The position numbers and the translations under genes were made by a program. Below, piece after piece: positions 1 through 8,246 of a stretch of DNA of 35,711 nucleotides. Each line of letters begins with the position of its first letter. Positions within the stretch are counted from its first letter, which is position 1. Below the pieces are notes generated by a model. The model had not been told where the DNA came from. It worked only from the letters and a program-made list of their open reading frames with translations, and ran no database searches. The stretch comes from Gammaproteobacteria bacterium REDSEA-S15_B12 (GTDB lineage: Bacteria; Pseudomonadota; Gammaproteobacteria; Arenicellales; UBA868), in contig LUSG01000057.1 in assembly GCA_001629395.1 (NCBI GenBank), positions 1-35,711 of the forward strand. Direction: 5' to 3'.

Positions 1-125
1 GCATAGAGCTGGCGCATGTTCAGCAGGCCCAGGTAAGGGCTGCCGCCGCCACCCGTGCCGAGGATCCAGGCACCGACGGCCAACGACTCAATATCATCCA
101 GACTGAGTTCTCGAGTTTCGCTCAT
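1..125 (-). CDS. DUF917 family protein, N-terminus only (runs off the window edge)
   Basis: The reverse strand from an ATG at 125 reads a protein beginning MSETRELSLDDIESLAVGAW and continuing into a glycine-rich ILGTGGGGSPYLG stretch at about residues 21-33, then leaves the window. A GTGGGG(S/D)P motif right after a short helix is typical of the N-terminus of DUF917 proteins (a family that includes S-methylthiohydantoin desulfurase and is often found near hydantoinases). Its ATG overlaps the TGA of the AroM gene by four bases (ATGA), so it is translationally coupled and the last visible gene of the long minus-strand operon. Only about 41 codons are visible, so the family call rests on one motif; the substrate cannot be inferred. 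Confidence 0.7.
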   Translation of the reverse strand, partial: MSETRELSLDDIESLAVGAWILGTGGGGSPYLGLLNMRQLY

Positions 126-799
126 TCCAGCAGTTCCCGGATGACGCGGCCGGTGGCCGTGATAGCCAGCAACGTGGGTACGCCTACGGTGGCCGAGACG
201 ATGGCTTTGCTGTACGGGGTATAACTCATGCAGTCCATCGCCACGAGGTCCGGTGTGAGGCGGGCCAGCCGTTCTGCGGCATTGCGTGTTTCGGCCTCAT
301 CTGCACTGGGGCGTAGAGCCTCGGCAACTACCTCCACACCGGTGCGTTGCCACTTCGCTACCAGTTTGTCCGACTGTTCCGGCAGTGGAACGAGCAGCCC
401 CAACCGGCCGCGCGGGAGCAAACTCTCGGCAAGCGCATTGAGAATTCGTGAGGGAAAGATGACACCCGTATCACCGGCCATCGGAGGAAACTCGCCAGTG
501 CAGGCAAAGACCAGCGTATCGGCACCATCGGCACGAAGCTGTTGCAGTGTGTTGGACGCGTGCTCAATCACAAGGGATTTTGAGATTTTGACATCAACTC
601 CACCGCGCAGTCGGGTGTACAGCGTATCCGCACCATCCATCGGTGGGCGCTGGGCGATCCGCTCGTCAGTCAGGTTATCCAGACAGCCCCGCAACAGGAT
701 GCGGGTGGACGAGGGCGCCTGCTCGGAAAACAGCGCAGCAATATCATCGCGGGGTGCCTGCCCGATTGTGGCAATGCCCAACGTGCGTTCGGTAATCAC
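122..799 (-). CDS. AroM family protein
   Basis: A 225-residue protein whose start (MITERTLGIATIGQAPRDD) matches the conserved N-terminus of the AroM family; 220-230 residues is the normal family length. AroM proteins have an Asp/Glu-racemase-like fold and no firmly established reaction; E. coli aroM lies near aroL without a proven role. AroM and DUF917 genes are often neighbours, as here, which suggests a shared substrate. Visible features are the GIATIGQ strand near residues 8-14, a C-x-GEFPP segment near residue 100 that could hold a catalytic Cys, and an MDCMSY segment near residue 190 that could hold the second Cys of a two-cysteine racemase site. It follows an SDR after 12 bases and overlaps DUF917 by four. 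Reaction unknown. Confidence 0.85.
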   Translation of the reverse strand: MITERTLGIATIGQAPRDDIAALFSEQAPSSTRILLRGCLDNLTDERIAQRPPMDGADTLYTRLRGGVDVKISKSLVIEHASNTLQQLRADGADTLVFACTGEFPPMAGDTGVIFPSRILNALAESLLPRGRLGLLVPLPEQSDKLVAKWQRTGVEVVAEALRPSADEAETRNAAERLARLTPDLVAMDCMSYTPYSKAIVSATVGVPTLLAITATGRVIRELLE

Positions 800-811
800 C
801 GAGATAGGGGT

Positions 812-1543
812 TCAGGGCAGGGGCAGTCGTGCCAGTCGTCCGCCATCGACCGTGTAGACCTGGCCCGTGACAAACGAGGCGTCGTCTGAGACCAGCCAGG
901 CGACCAGTGATGCGACTTCTTCGGGTGTGCCGGTACGGCCCACCGGGTGGATGCGGCCAATCTCCTCGCGGAAGCGCACCGGATCCGGCATCGACTCGAT
1001 GAAGTCGGTATTGAGTTCGGTATCAATCCAGCCCGGTGCGACGGCATTACAGCGGATGCCGTCGGGCCCGTGATCCACCGCGACAGCGCGTGTCAGCGCA
1101 TGCAGGCCCGCTTTGGACGCACAGTAGGCGGGGTGGCGTGCATTCGAGCCCAGGCCTTCAATGGAACCGATGTTCACGATACGACCACCGTCTCGAAGAT
1201 AGGGCAGTGCCTGTTTGATCAGAAGAAAAGGTGCGCGAAGATTAACGGCCAGCGTTCGGTCCCAGTTCTCGACCGACATTGTCTCGACAGTCGCCTCCAG
1301 CATAATGCCCGCGTTGTTGATCAGGATGTCGAGCTGTCCGGCGTGTTCGGTGACGTGTTCAATAATCTGGCGCGGGGCGTCGGTGTCGGCAAGATCGGTG
1401 CAGATGCTGTCAAATTCAGGGTCGTCCTGCCTCTGTGCGGTGAACACCTGAATGCCCTGGCTAGCCAGATTCCGGGCACAGGCTTGTCCGATACCGCTGC
1501 GACCGCCCGTCACCAACGCAACCTGTTTGCGGTTTGTTGTCAT
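812..1543 (-). CDS. short-chain dehydrogenase/reductase (SDR 1)
   Basis: A 243-residue classical SDR that would oxidise or reduce an alcohol/ketone with NAD(P)(H). The cofactor motif TGGRSGIG lies at residues 12-19, NNAG in the middle, a catalytic Ser in the VNIGSIEG strand, and the YCASK motif supplies Tyr and Lys. It ends in the usual VDGG segment. I chose the ATG at 1543 rather than an in-frame upstream start because it gives a normal SDR N-terminus directly before the first beta strand and overlaps the previous gene's TGA by four bases. It is one of three consecutive SDRs in the operon; they are clearly different from one another, so they may act on successive intermediates. Substrate not predictable. 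Confidence 0.9.
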   Translation of the reverse strand: MTTNRKQVALVTGGRSGIGQACARNLASQGIQVFTAQRQDDPEFDSICTDLADTDAPRQIIEHVTEHAGQLDILINNAGIMLEATVETMSVENWDRTLAVNLRAPFLLIKQALPYLRDGGRIVNIGSIEGLGSNARHPAYCASKAGLHALTRAVAVDHGPDGIRCNAVAPGWIDTELNTDFIESMPDPVRFREEIGRIHPVGRTGTPEEVASLVAWLVSDDASFVTGQVYTVDGGRLARLPLP

Positions 1544-2271
1544 ATCACTGGCTTTCCACCATTGACCTCCAGCAGCGCGCCACACATGTAGCGCGACTGA
1601 TCAGAGGCGAGAAACAGCACCACGTCGGCGATCTCTTCCGGTTGGGCGATATGTCCCAGCGGTACGGACTGATTGAGATTGTCAATGGCTGTCTCAGGGT
1701 CGATACCGCGTGCACCGAATCCCGAGCGCAGCATAGGCGTGTCCACTTCGTTGGGGCAGACGGCGTTCACACGAATACCCTGGTGGGCGTGGTCATGGCC
1801 CAGGCACTGGGTCATCGATGCGAGTGCTGCTTTAGACATGCAGTAGAGGGGATGGTTGGGGCCAGGCCGTACACCCCAGCAGGATGAGACATTGACAATG
1901 GCACCGCCGCCGCTGGCAGCCAGAATCGGTATGGCCGCCCGGCAGATTCGAAAGGGTGCTTCGACGTTGACAGCCATGGACTGAATGTAGTCATCATCTG
2001 TTGAGTCAGTGATGACGCCGCGGCGGATGATCCCGGCGTTGTTGATCACGATATCCAAGCCACCCAGTGCCTCGCTGGCTTTTGCGGGCAGTGCATCGCA
2101 GTGCGCGGGATCGGTGAGATCACCCGGGATGGCAGCATTGCACGGGATATCCTCGAGCTGAAAATCTGTCGCCGCAATGGCCGCACCGGCGTCGGTCAAG
2201 GCTTTGACAATTGCCTGGCCGATACCCCCGGCTGCGCCGGTGACCAGTGCTTTTTTCCCAGATAATGTCAT
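1540..2271 (-). CDS. short-chain dehydrogenase/reductase (SDR 2)
   Basis: A 243-residue SDR with TGAAGGIG at residues 11-18, NNAG, an NVSS strand and a YCMSK catalytic motif, ending in VNGGKPVI. The short acidic patch after the second beta strand (ATDFQLED) points to NAD(H) rather than NADP(H), because an Asp there binds the adenosine ribose. It overlaps SDR 1 by four bases (ATGA) and lies 54 bases after SDR 3, so all three should share a transcript. The C-terminal part ([14 protein letters not shown]) is usual for the family. It probably oxidises a hydroxylated intermediate of the pathway; the exact reaction cannot be read from sequence. Confidence 0.9.
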   Translation of the reverse strand: MTLSGKKALVTGAAGGIGQAIVKALTDAGAAIAATDFQLEDIPCNAAIPGDLTDPAHCDALPAKASEALGGLDIVINNAGIIRRGVITDSTDDDYIQSMAVNVEAPFRICRAAIPILAASGGGAIVNVSSCWGVRPGPNHPLYCMSKAALASMTQCLGHDHAHQGIRVNAVCPNEVDTPMLRSGFGARGIDPETAIDNLNQSVPLGHIAQPEEIADVVLFLASDQSRYMCGALLEVNGGKPVI

Positions 2272-2325
2272 CGATGTATTGTGGGTGTACCTGCACCAGT
2301 CAGGGTGTTTTCACAGGACACCTGC

Positions 2326-3108
2326 CTAAAACAGGCCGGGTTGGAGCGGTGAGGCAGCCACGAGTCCACCGTCTACGGTTATCGACTGACCTGTTGTGAA
2401 CGTACTCTGGTCTGAGCCCAGCCAGACAGCCGCGGCGGCAATATCCTTAGGTTGGCCCCAGCGTCCAACTGGATGTCGGGCCAGCCCATCAGCCTTTGAG
2501 GCCGCCGGATCACTTGCCAGGCTGAACGCCGCATCAACCATACCGGTCATGATCCACCCCGGGCAGATGGTGTTGCAGCGGATACCTTCGGCACCGTGAT
2601 CTACCGCAATCGATCGGGTAAGACCTGCTACAAATGCTTTGGATGCGTTGTAGAGCGCCATGGTCGGGTCGGCATGCTCGCCACTGATCGAGCCGATATT
2701 GATAATCGAACCACCCTCTGAAGCCGACATGATCGGTATGAAGCGGCGGCAAACCAGAAATACCCCGCGCGCGTTGGTGCCCATCAACAGGTTCCAGTCC
2801 TCATCGGTGCTGTTGACCACGGTTTTTTCGAGCTGAACGCCGGCGTTGTTGACGAGGATATCGATGTTGCCGAGTTGACCCACCGCAAATTCTGCCAGTG
2901 CGTCGACCTGAGTTGGGTCACTGACATCAGCCTGTAGCCAGTGTACGGCTTTTGGGAGGTCACTATCGGGTGCGTTCCGGCTGCTGGTGACAACCCGCGC
3001 CCCCTCGGACATAAACGCATCAATTATGGCGCGGCCGATCCCGCGGCTGCCGCCGGTAACCACGGCGGTCTTGTTATGCAGTTGTCCGGTGCCCGTCGGG
3101 TTATTCAT
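2326..3108 (-). CDS. short-chain dehydrogenase/reductase (SDR 3)
   Basis: A 260-residue SDR with TGGSRGIG near residues 17-24, NNAG, an NIGSIS strand and YNASK catalytic motif, and a VDGG tail. A basic patch after the second strand (TSSRN) suggests NADP(H) preference, in contrast to SDR 2. The start codon overlaps the TGA of the GNAT-Rieske gene (ATGA), so it is translationally coupled to it. A Rieske oxygenase followed at once by an SDR recalls ring-hydroxylating systems where the SDR oxidises the hydroxylated product, but with these Rieske proteins (betaine type) the substrate is more likely an N-methyl compound or its open-chain product. That assignment is inference. Confidence 0.9.
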   Translation of the reverse strand: MNNPTGTGQLHNKTAVVTGGSRGIGRAIIDAFMSEGARVVTSSRNAPDSDLPKAVHWLQADVSDPTQVDALAEFAVGQLGNIDILVNNAGVQLEKTVVNSTDEDWNLLMGTNARGVFLVCRRFIPIMSASEGGSIINIGSISGEHADPTMALYNASKAFVAGLTRSIAVDHGAEGIRCNTICPGWIMTGMVDAAFSLASDPAASKADGLARHPVGRWGQPKDIAAAAVWLGSDQSTFTTGQSITVDGGLVAASPLQPGLF

Positions 3109-4850
3109 GGGCTGCAGGCCCTGCGATAGGCATCGAGCACGAGTCCATGAAAATGATGTACCCCATGTTCACTCATGCCGGACCCTTGTGGATCTACCAG
3201 ATAACGACCTTGATTGAAGGCCGGAGTCTGCATGCCGCGCTGGACGCTTTCAACGAGCCCGATGTCTTCGGGTTGCAGTACGTCATCGATGAATCGGATG
3301 GCCTCCATTTCAGCATCGGTGGGTGTGTTGGTTTCAAAAAAGAAATCGAACTCCTCATAGGTCTCTTCCGCATTGACCGGAATAAAGCGCCACACCATAA
3401 AGTTACCCCTGCCTGGGTAACGCATCAGGGTTGTGTTGGGCCAAAGATACCAGACCGCATGGTCGGTCACACTCACGTCATCGACGCCATAGGCCTGATT
3501 TTCCGTACGGCCCGCTGTGGCCATATGGCTGGAATAGATACCATGAGTTTTGACTTGGTAGGAATCCATCTCCACCAGGGTCACAAAATCTTTGTGGGCC
3601 ACGGGGCAGTGATAGCACTCCAGAAAATTATCGACGACGGCTTTCCAGTTGGCTTTCAAGCGATAGGTCAAGCGGTGTGCAAAGGTCAACTCTCCAAGAT
3701 CCGGTGCATAAGTCATTACTTCCTGGGCGAGGTCACCGCTTTGCTCAGCCAGTGTTGAAGCGTCAGGATCTAGATTGACAAAAACCAGGTGACAGAAGAC
3801 CTCGACTTGGATGGTTTGCAGGCGAACGTCATTGTCGCGGAAATTTTCGATCAATTCACTGCGCCGTGCCCGCCGCAGTGACCCGTCAAGATCGTAGACC
3901 CAGGCGTGGTACGGACAGGTGATAGTGCTGGTGATGCCCTCACCCTGCAGCAGTTCATGTCCCCGGTGCTGACAGACGTTGTAAAAAGCCTGTAGGCCAC
4001 CCCCGGTATCGCGGGCCACAAAGATGCTCTGGCCCTGTAGGGATGCGGTGACATAGCTGCCGGGCTGGCGCAGCTTTTCTTCGTGGCACACGAACTGCCA
4101 GGTCCGGTGGAATACTTGCTCGCGCTCAACAGTGAGAAAACGGTTATGGCGATAGCAGTCACTGTGGATCGAGCTTGATCGGGCTGCGACCGGATCATAG
4201 CCCTCATTATCAAAATTGTTTGGGTCAAGCCACTGTTCAAACGCCTGCTTGAGATCGGGCCATTCCCGATCGATGGTGGCATACCAGGCCGTGTCACGGT
4301 TGCGCTGCTTGTAGACCGTGGCCTGACGGAAGACGCCTTCATAAGACAGACCCAGTCTCTGAGCTGCTATGCGCGATGGCGCATTGAGCGCATCGCATTT
4401 CCACTCATAGCGCCGGTAGCCGAGTGTAAATGCCTGTTTCATCATCAGGTACATCGCTTCGGTCGCGGCAGGTGTTCTTTGCAGTAGCGGGGAGTAGTGG
4501 ATATGGCCGACCTCGATCGAACCAGCGGATGGCGTGATTCTGAGGTAACTGGCAATCCCGACGCTAGTCTGATTTTCACCATCGATGATGGTAAAGAAAA
4601 ATGGATCATCCAGCTTGGCCATGTCACTCAGCCAGATGTGGAACTCGGCATAGTTCCCGAATGGCCCCTGCGCCAGGTAGGTCCAGTTGCGGCCTTCGGT
4701 ATCGAGCGCATACGCATCGAATAGTGATGGTCCATCCCGGTCCGGGTCGAGGCGTTCGAGCCGGCAGTAGCGTCCGATCATCGGTTCGCCGGGTGGCCTG
4801 ACCGGAGGGTTCCAGTCGCCAATAGAAAATCCAATCGGTTGAATGGTCAT
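3105..4850 (-). CDS. GNAT acetyltransferase fused to a betaine-type Rieske oxygenase
   Basis: A single uninterrupted 581-residue frame holding two complete proteins. Residues 1 to about 215 are a GNAT acyltransferase of the RimJ/RimL-like group: NWTYL at 55-59, GHIHYSP, the acyl-CoA loop LQRTPAATEAMYLM at 123-136 and NRDTAWY at 184-190. Residues about 225-581 are a Rieske oxygenase alpha subunit: [2Fe-2S] ligands C293, H295, C312, H315; the mononuclear iron site N408, E411, H414, H419; and a later PEDIGLVESVQRG segment that should give the third carboxylate. Glu411 sits where most ring-hydroxylating enzymes have Asp, as in CntA (carnitine oxygenase, Glu205). The C-terminus (SEHGVHHFH) resembles GbcA-type glycine-betaine oxygenases. 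The start overlaps the previous TGA by four bases. The fusion could couple N-acetylation to N-demethylation, or be a chance fusion of neighbours. The GNAT substrate is unknown. Confidence 0.88.
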   Translation of the reverse strand: MTIQPIGFSIGDWNPPVRPPGEPMIGRYCRLERLDPDRDGPSLFDAYALDTEGRNWTYLAQGPFGNYAEFHIWLSDMAKLDDPFFFTIIDGENQTSVGIASYLRITPSAGSIEVGHIHYSPLLQRTPAATEAMYLMMKQAFTLGYRRYEWKCDALNAPSRIAAQRLGLSYEGVFRQATVYKQRNRDTAWYATIDREWPDLKQAFEQWLDPNNFDNEGYDPVAARSSSIHSDCYRHNRFLTVEREQVFHRTWQFVCHEEKLRQPGSYVTASLQGQSIFVARDTGGGLQAFYNVCQHRGHELLQGEGITSTITCPYHAWVYDLDGSLRRARRSELIENFRDNDVRLQTIQVEVFCHLVFVNLDPDASTLAEQSGDLAQEVMTYAPDLGELTFAHRLTYRLKANWKAVVDNFLECYHCPVAHKDFVTLVEMDSYQVKTHGIYSSHMATAGRTENQAYGVDDVSVTDHAVWYLWPNTTLMRYPGRGNFMVWRFIPVNAEETYEEFDFFFETNTPTDAEMEAIRFIDDVLQPEDIGLVESVQRGMQTPAFNQGRYLVDPQGSGMSEHGVHHFHGLVLDAYRRACSP

Positions 4851-6070
4851 CGCTTTAGATTGTTTTCGCCGCGTGAAATTGTCGGCACAGATGAATTAAT
4901 GCCCACCGCACACCTCTGATGATCCGATGCGACTGATTCAACGATCAAGCGAGCAAAATGCTGTTGAACCGGGTCCCAGTAGGGTGATAGTACGCCACCA
5001 TCAAACCCGTCGGATAAGCGCCCGGCCTGCATGCGCTCGAGGATGCCAATGTCTTCATTGTTCAGATCATGCCAATTATTGATGACCACATTTCGCGCCG
5101 TTGTGTATTTATCACTATTTGCGCCGTCGCCGATAAAATAGAGTCCGATCGATTCTTTGCATCGATCAGGTCCTGATGGTGTCGCAACAAAGGTGGCGAG
5201 TTGGTCCGGAAAAATCTCAAATGCAAAATTGGGGAACAAGACATACCAGTCTCCGCGCCTTTTCTTGTCACTCGGAAGGTTCGGAAAGTACGGCAATCCC
5301 TCCCCGCGGGCAGGGTCCGTTTCCGTGAATTCGTAGCCGCATGAAAGAATGTGATTTTCGAATACCGGTGGACTTCGTTCTGCCATCGAGACAAATGAAT
5401 TAAGCCAGGGATGACAGGAGAAGACGTGATAAGGCTCGATGAAATTTTCGATTGCCAATTTCCAGTTCGCATGAATATCGAATTCCAGCTCGGTGCCAAA
5501 TTTCAAGGCGCTCAGATCGTAACCGGCGAGTTTATTGACTAGGGGCTCAATATGCGCTGAAAAATCAGTGGCATTCCCATCTAAGTTAACAAACACCCAG
5601 TCGTTCCAGGTTTCACATCGAATCTCAATCAAGTTTGATTCCAGACATTGGTCGGGGTTGACGTCGTGTTTGTCACCACCGAAAAAATGAGGCCGTGCCA
5701 GCAATTTGCCGCTGAGGCTGTAGCTCCATGAATGATTGGGGCAGACGATCGTACGGCATTTGGATTTCCATTCATCGACCAACTTCGCACCGCGATGCCG
5801 GCAGACGTTATGAAAGGCTCTGATGACGGTTTCATTACTTTTAGCCAGCAGGATGGGTTGTCCAGCCACCTCCACGGGTAACAGGTCGCCAACATTGGGG
5901 AGTTTGTGAGCAAAGGCAGCGAATACCCAGGTGTTTTTGAAAAGTGAGTTCTGCTCCAGCTTGAAAAACGCCGAATCAGTGTAGGCAGCATTTGGCAGGG
6001 CAGACCCCTGAGCAGTGGGCTCAGTGATGCGTGTCCAAAGATCCGGATCAAACCAATGATCGTTGCCCAC
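4847..6070 (-). CDS. Rieske non-heme iron oxygenase alpha subunit (operon copy)
   Basis: A 407-residue Rieske oxygenase. The [2Fe-2S] ligands are C90, H92, C110 and H113 (CRHRG and CPNHSW), and the iron site is N209, E212, H215 and H220 in NFIEPYHVFSCH, again with Glu at the bridging position. NNEDIGILERMQAGR near residue 345 should supply the last iron ligand. It resembles the Rieske at 28511 more than the other two in its EPYH motif and its GGVLSP tail, so the window holds two subtypes. The GTG start at 6070 is chosen because a strong AGGAG ribosome site sits 6-7 bases upstream. The C-terminus extends about 30 residues beyond the usual end. It needs a reductase that is not encoded here. Likely role: oxidative N-demethylation of a quaternary or tertiary amine. 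Confidence 0.9.
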   Translation of the reverse strand: MGNDHWFDPDLWTRITEPTAQGSALPNAAYTDSAFFKLEQNSLFKNTWVFAAFAHKLPNVGDLLPVEVAGQPILLAKSNETVIRAFHNVCRHRGAKLVDEWKSKCRTIVCPNHSWSYSLSGKLLARPHFFGGDKHDVNPDQCLESNLIEIRCETWNDWVFVNLDGNATDFSAHIEPLVNKLAGYDLSALKFGTELEFDIHANWKLAIENFIEPYHVFSCHPWLNSFVSMAERSPPVFENHILSCGYEFTETDPARGEGLPYFPNLPSDKKRRGDWYVLFPNFAFEIFPDQLATFVATPSGPDRCKESIGLYFIGDGANSDKYTTARNVVINNWHDLNNEDIGILERMQAGRLSDGFDGGVLSPYWDPVQQHFARLIVESVASDHQRCAVGINSSVPTISRGENNLKR

Positions 6071-6161
6071 CAGGCGCTCCTGCCGTATCGAGAGAATTCA
6101 TAGGCCCTCTATGCTGCTACTTATCCCTGTGAAATGCTCCGCAGACTCACCCGGAGTGTCT

Positions 6162-8126
6162 TCACTGTAAAGACCAGGCGGCCTGAAATCCATCCAGAAC
6201 TGCCTCTTCAACGGTTCTGGGAATGAGTACGTCACCGACTTTTATAAGTGTGGGTCGTTTGTGCGTGTCTGTTGACTCGAATAACCAGTCGCATTCCTTA
6301 TTTGACTGGGGTGCGTAGCAACTGACGATCGTGTCGACGTTTTCGCAGATGATCGGCTCACTGTTGATCATATGTTGGAAAAATGCTGTTCGATCCTGTG
6401 CTCCGAAAAAACGAGCAAAATTGATGAATTCGACATTCAGACTCTGCAGTTCACCGATCCATTGGTCTCGAACAATACCTGGAATAGACTCTCCCGCGAT
6501 ACTGGAACCTGATAGTAGTCTTACGTGATGCCCTTCCTGAGCCAGTTTATGGGCAACCCCAAGACCGGTCCAATCGCATGCCCAATCTGCGATCACAACA
6601 TTCTGTCCAATTTTCTTGTGTTGCTGGATGACAGACCAAGCATGAACGAGTTCCACATTGTCTACTTCAACTTCTGGCAGTCGGGTCACTGCGCCTGTTG
6701 CGACGATTATTGTGTCGGGCTCGAATTCGTTGATCGTCTCACTGGATACGGTTGAATTTAGGAAGATCTCGACACTGTTTCGTTCTAATTCATGAGCAAG
6801 ATTCGTGGTGACACCACCGAATTCAGCCCGGCCAGGCAGTAGTTCTGCAAGATTTACCTGGCCGCCGAGCCTTGCCTGCTGTTCAAAAAGTACAACGCGA
6901 TGCCCGTGTTCTGCTGCAGTCACAGCGGCTTTCATTCCAGCTGGACCGCCACCGATGACCATGACAGTTTTCGTTGATTGTGATCGTTGGATATTCTGGA
7001 AAAGCTGCTCTCTACCGGTTCGTGGATTCTGGATGCAGGAAATGGCGTGGTGCGTTAGACGATGCCCCACACAGGCTTGATTGCAACCGATGCAGGCGCG
7101 GATGTGATCGCTTTTGTTCTGGCTAACTTTGTTTACGAACTCTGGATCGGCAATCAGTGCCCGCGCCATGCCAATCATGTCGGCCTTATGCTCAGATAAG
7201 ATTTCTGATGCCGTCTGAGGTTGGTTGATCCTTCCTGCAACCAGCACTGGTTTCGAGACTACGTTTTTCAACCGCGCAGCATCGTCTGCTACATAAGCAT
7301 GGGGGATAGCCATGGGTGGAAAGACATGAATCCAGCTGCCTGGAGAAGACGATGAACCAGCAATCACACTGAAATAATCCAGGTCATCGTCCTCTTCCAA
7401 TGCGCTACAGATTCTGATGACTTCATCGGGGTCCAGGGCGGTCTCCGTCTTCTCGTCCAGGGTGATGCGAATTCCTAAGGCTTTCTCTTGACCAATGGCC
7501 TTTCTTGTTTGTGTAACCGATTCGCGTAAGAACCTCAGCCGATTGTCGAAGCTGCCGCCAAATTCATCGTCTCGTCGATTTGTTGCCGGGTTTAGAAATT
7601 GGGCAATCAGATAACCCATGCTCGCTAGAATTTCGACCCCATCTAAATCCGCTTCCACCAGACGCACAGCTGCCTTGGCGTAGCTATCGATGACCTCCCA
7701 GACCATTTCATTGGGCATGGGCCTGGGTACCACGCGATAACGATCATCGGGAATATCAGACGGAGAGTAGATCAGTGGTTTTGATCCGTCATGAGTGTAT
7801 CGAACGGCACGCCCCGCATGGAACAGCTGCCCGAATACCGATGTGCCATGCTCCCTGCAACGTCTGGTCAGCTTTTTCAGTCCCGGAATAATGGTGTCAC
7901 GACCCGCGTTCAAGTAAGCCGATTCGAACTCGAAGCTTGGGTGAAAAGCCATGCCCTCGAGAATGATCAGGCCCACGCCGCCTCTTGCGCGAGCCTCGTG
8001 GTAGGCGATCAGGTCATCCGTAACGACACCTTCGGATCCCAACGTCGTGCCGTGTGGAGGATTGAAAATCCTGTTCGGTATCCTAGCCGGTCCTAGATCA
8101 ATTGGTTCAAGCAGGTTCTCGTGCAT
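6162..8126 (-). CDS. OYE-type flavin/iron-sulfur oxidoreductase (TMADH, StcD, HpbA-like demethylase)
   Basis: About 654 residues in the architecture of trimethylamine dehydrogenase, histamine dehydrogenase and 2,4-dienoyl-CoA reductase. An FMN-binding TIM barrel covers residues 1 to about 340 (GQLFHAGR near 100, NRRDDEFGGS near 183). A [4Fe-4S] motif C-x2-C-x3-C-x11-C follows at 345-364. A Rossmann flavin/nucleotide domain starts with GGGPAG near 392. The Cys that holds FMN covalently in TMADH is not seen; the matching segment reads NRIFNPPHG. Relatives include the N-methylproline demethylases of stachydrine and proline-betaine catabolism, and the neighbouring Rieske and enolase-superfamily genes fit that role. 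The ATG at 8126 is preferred over a TTG two codons upstream; neither has a clear ribosome site. It is first in the minus-strand operon. Confidence 0.87.
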   Translation of the reverse strand: MHENLLEPIDLGPARIPNRIFNPPHGTTLGSEGVVTDDLIAYHEARARGGVGLIILEGMAFHPSFEFESAYLNAGRDTIIPGLKKLTRRCREHGTSVFGQLFHAGRAVRYTHDGSKPLIYSPSDIPDDRYRVVPRPMPNEMVWEVIDSYAKAAVRLVEADLDGVEILASMGYLIAQFLNPATNRRDDEFGGSFDNRLRFLRESVTQTRKAIGQEKALGIRITLDEKTETALDPDEVIRICSALEEDDDLDYFSVIAGSSSSPGSWIHVFPPMAIPHAYVADDAARLKNVVSKPVLVAGRINQPQTASEILSEHKADMIGMARALIADPEFVNKVSQNKSDHIRACIGCNQACVGHRLTHHAISCIQNPRTGREQLFQNIQRSQSTKTVMVIGGGPAGMKAAVTAAEHGHRVVLFEQQARLGGQVNLAELLPGRAEFGGVTTNLAHELERNSVEIFLNSTVSSETINEFEPDTIIVATGAVTRLPEVEVDNVELVHAWSVIQQHKKIGQNVVIADWACDWTGLGVAHKLAQEGHHVRLLSGSSIAGESIPGIVRDQWIGELQSLNVEFINFARFFGAQDRTAFFQHMINSEPIICENVDTIVSCYAPQSNKECDWLFESTDTHKRPTLIKVGDVLIPRTVEEAVLDGFQAAWSLQ

Positions 8127-8246
8127 TTTCAACCACTGCTAAGTTGGTAATGGAGATGGCTTCTATCGCAACGGCAAGGTCTTTGGGAAATTGTAAGTAT
8201 CGACTATCATGAGTTGTGCGTCTATTGAAATGAGAATGGTTGGCGG
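8127..8246. promoter_or_regulatory. divergent promoter region between the two catabolic operons
   Basis: These 120 bases separate the start of the flavoenzyme operon (minus) from the start of the Rieske/enolase operon (plus) and must hold both promoters. I found no convincing consensus -35/-10 pair or clean operator palindrome on either strand. No regulator gene sits next to it, so a distant regulator is likely. The assignment rests on gene arrangement only. Confidence 0.5.

Noticed and set aside
947-1591. A 214-codon plus-strand frame opposite SDR 1
   Set aside because: The minus strand encodes a textbook SDR with all motifs and coupled overlaps; the plus frame has no family features.
3147-3758. 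A 203-codon plus-strand frame opposite the Rieske region
   Set aside because: It lies wholly within the GNAT-Rieske gene on the other strand, has no recognisable motif, and the minus-strand protein has clear iron ligands. It is a shadow frame.
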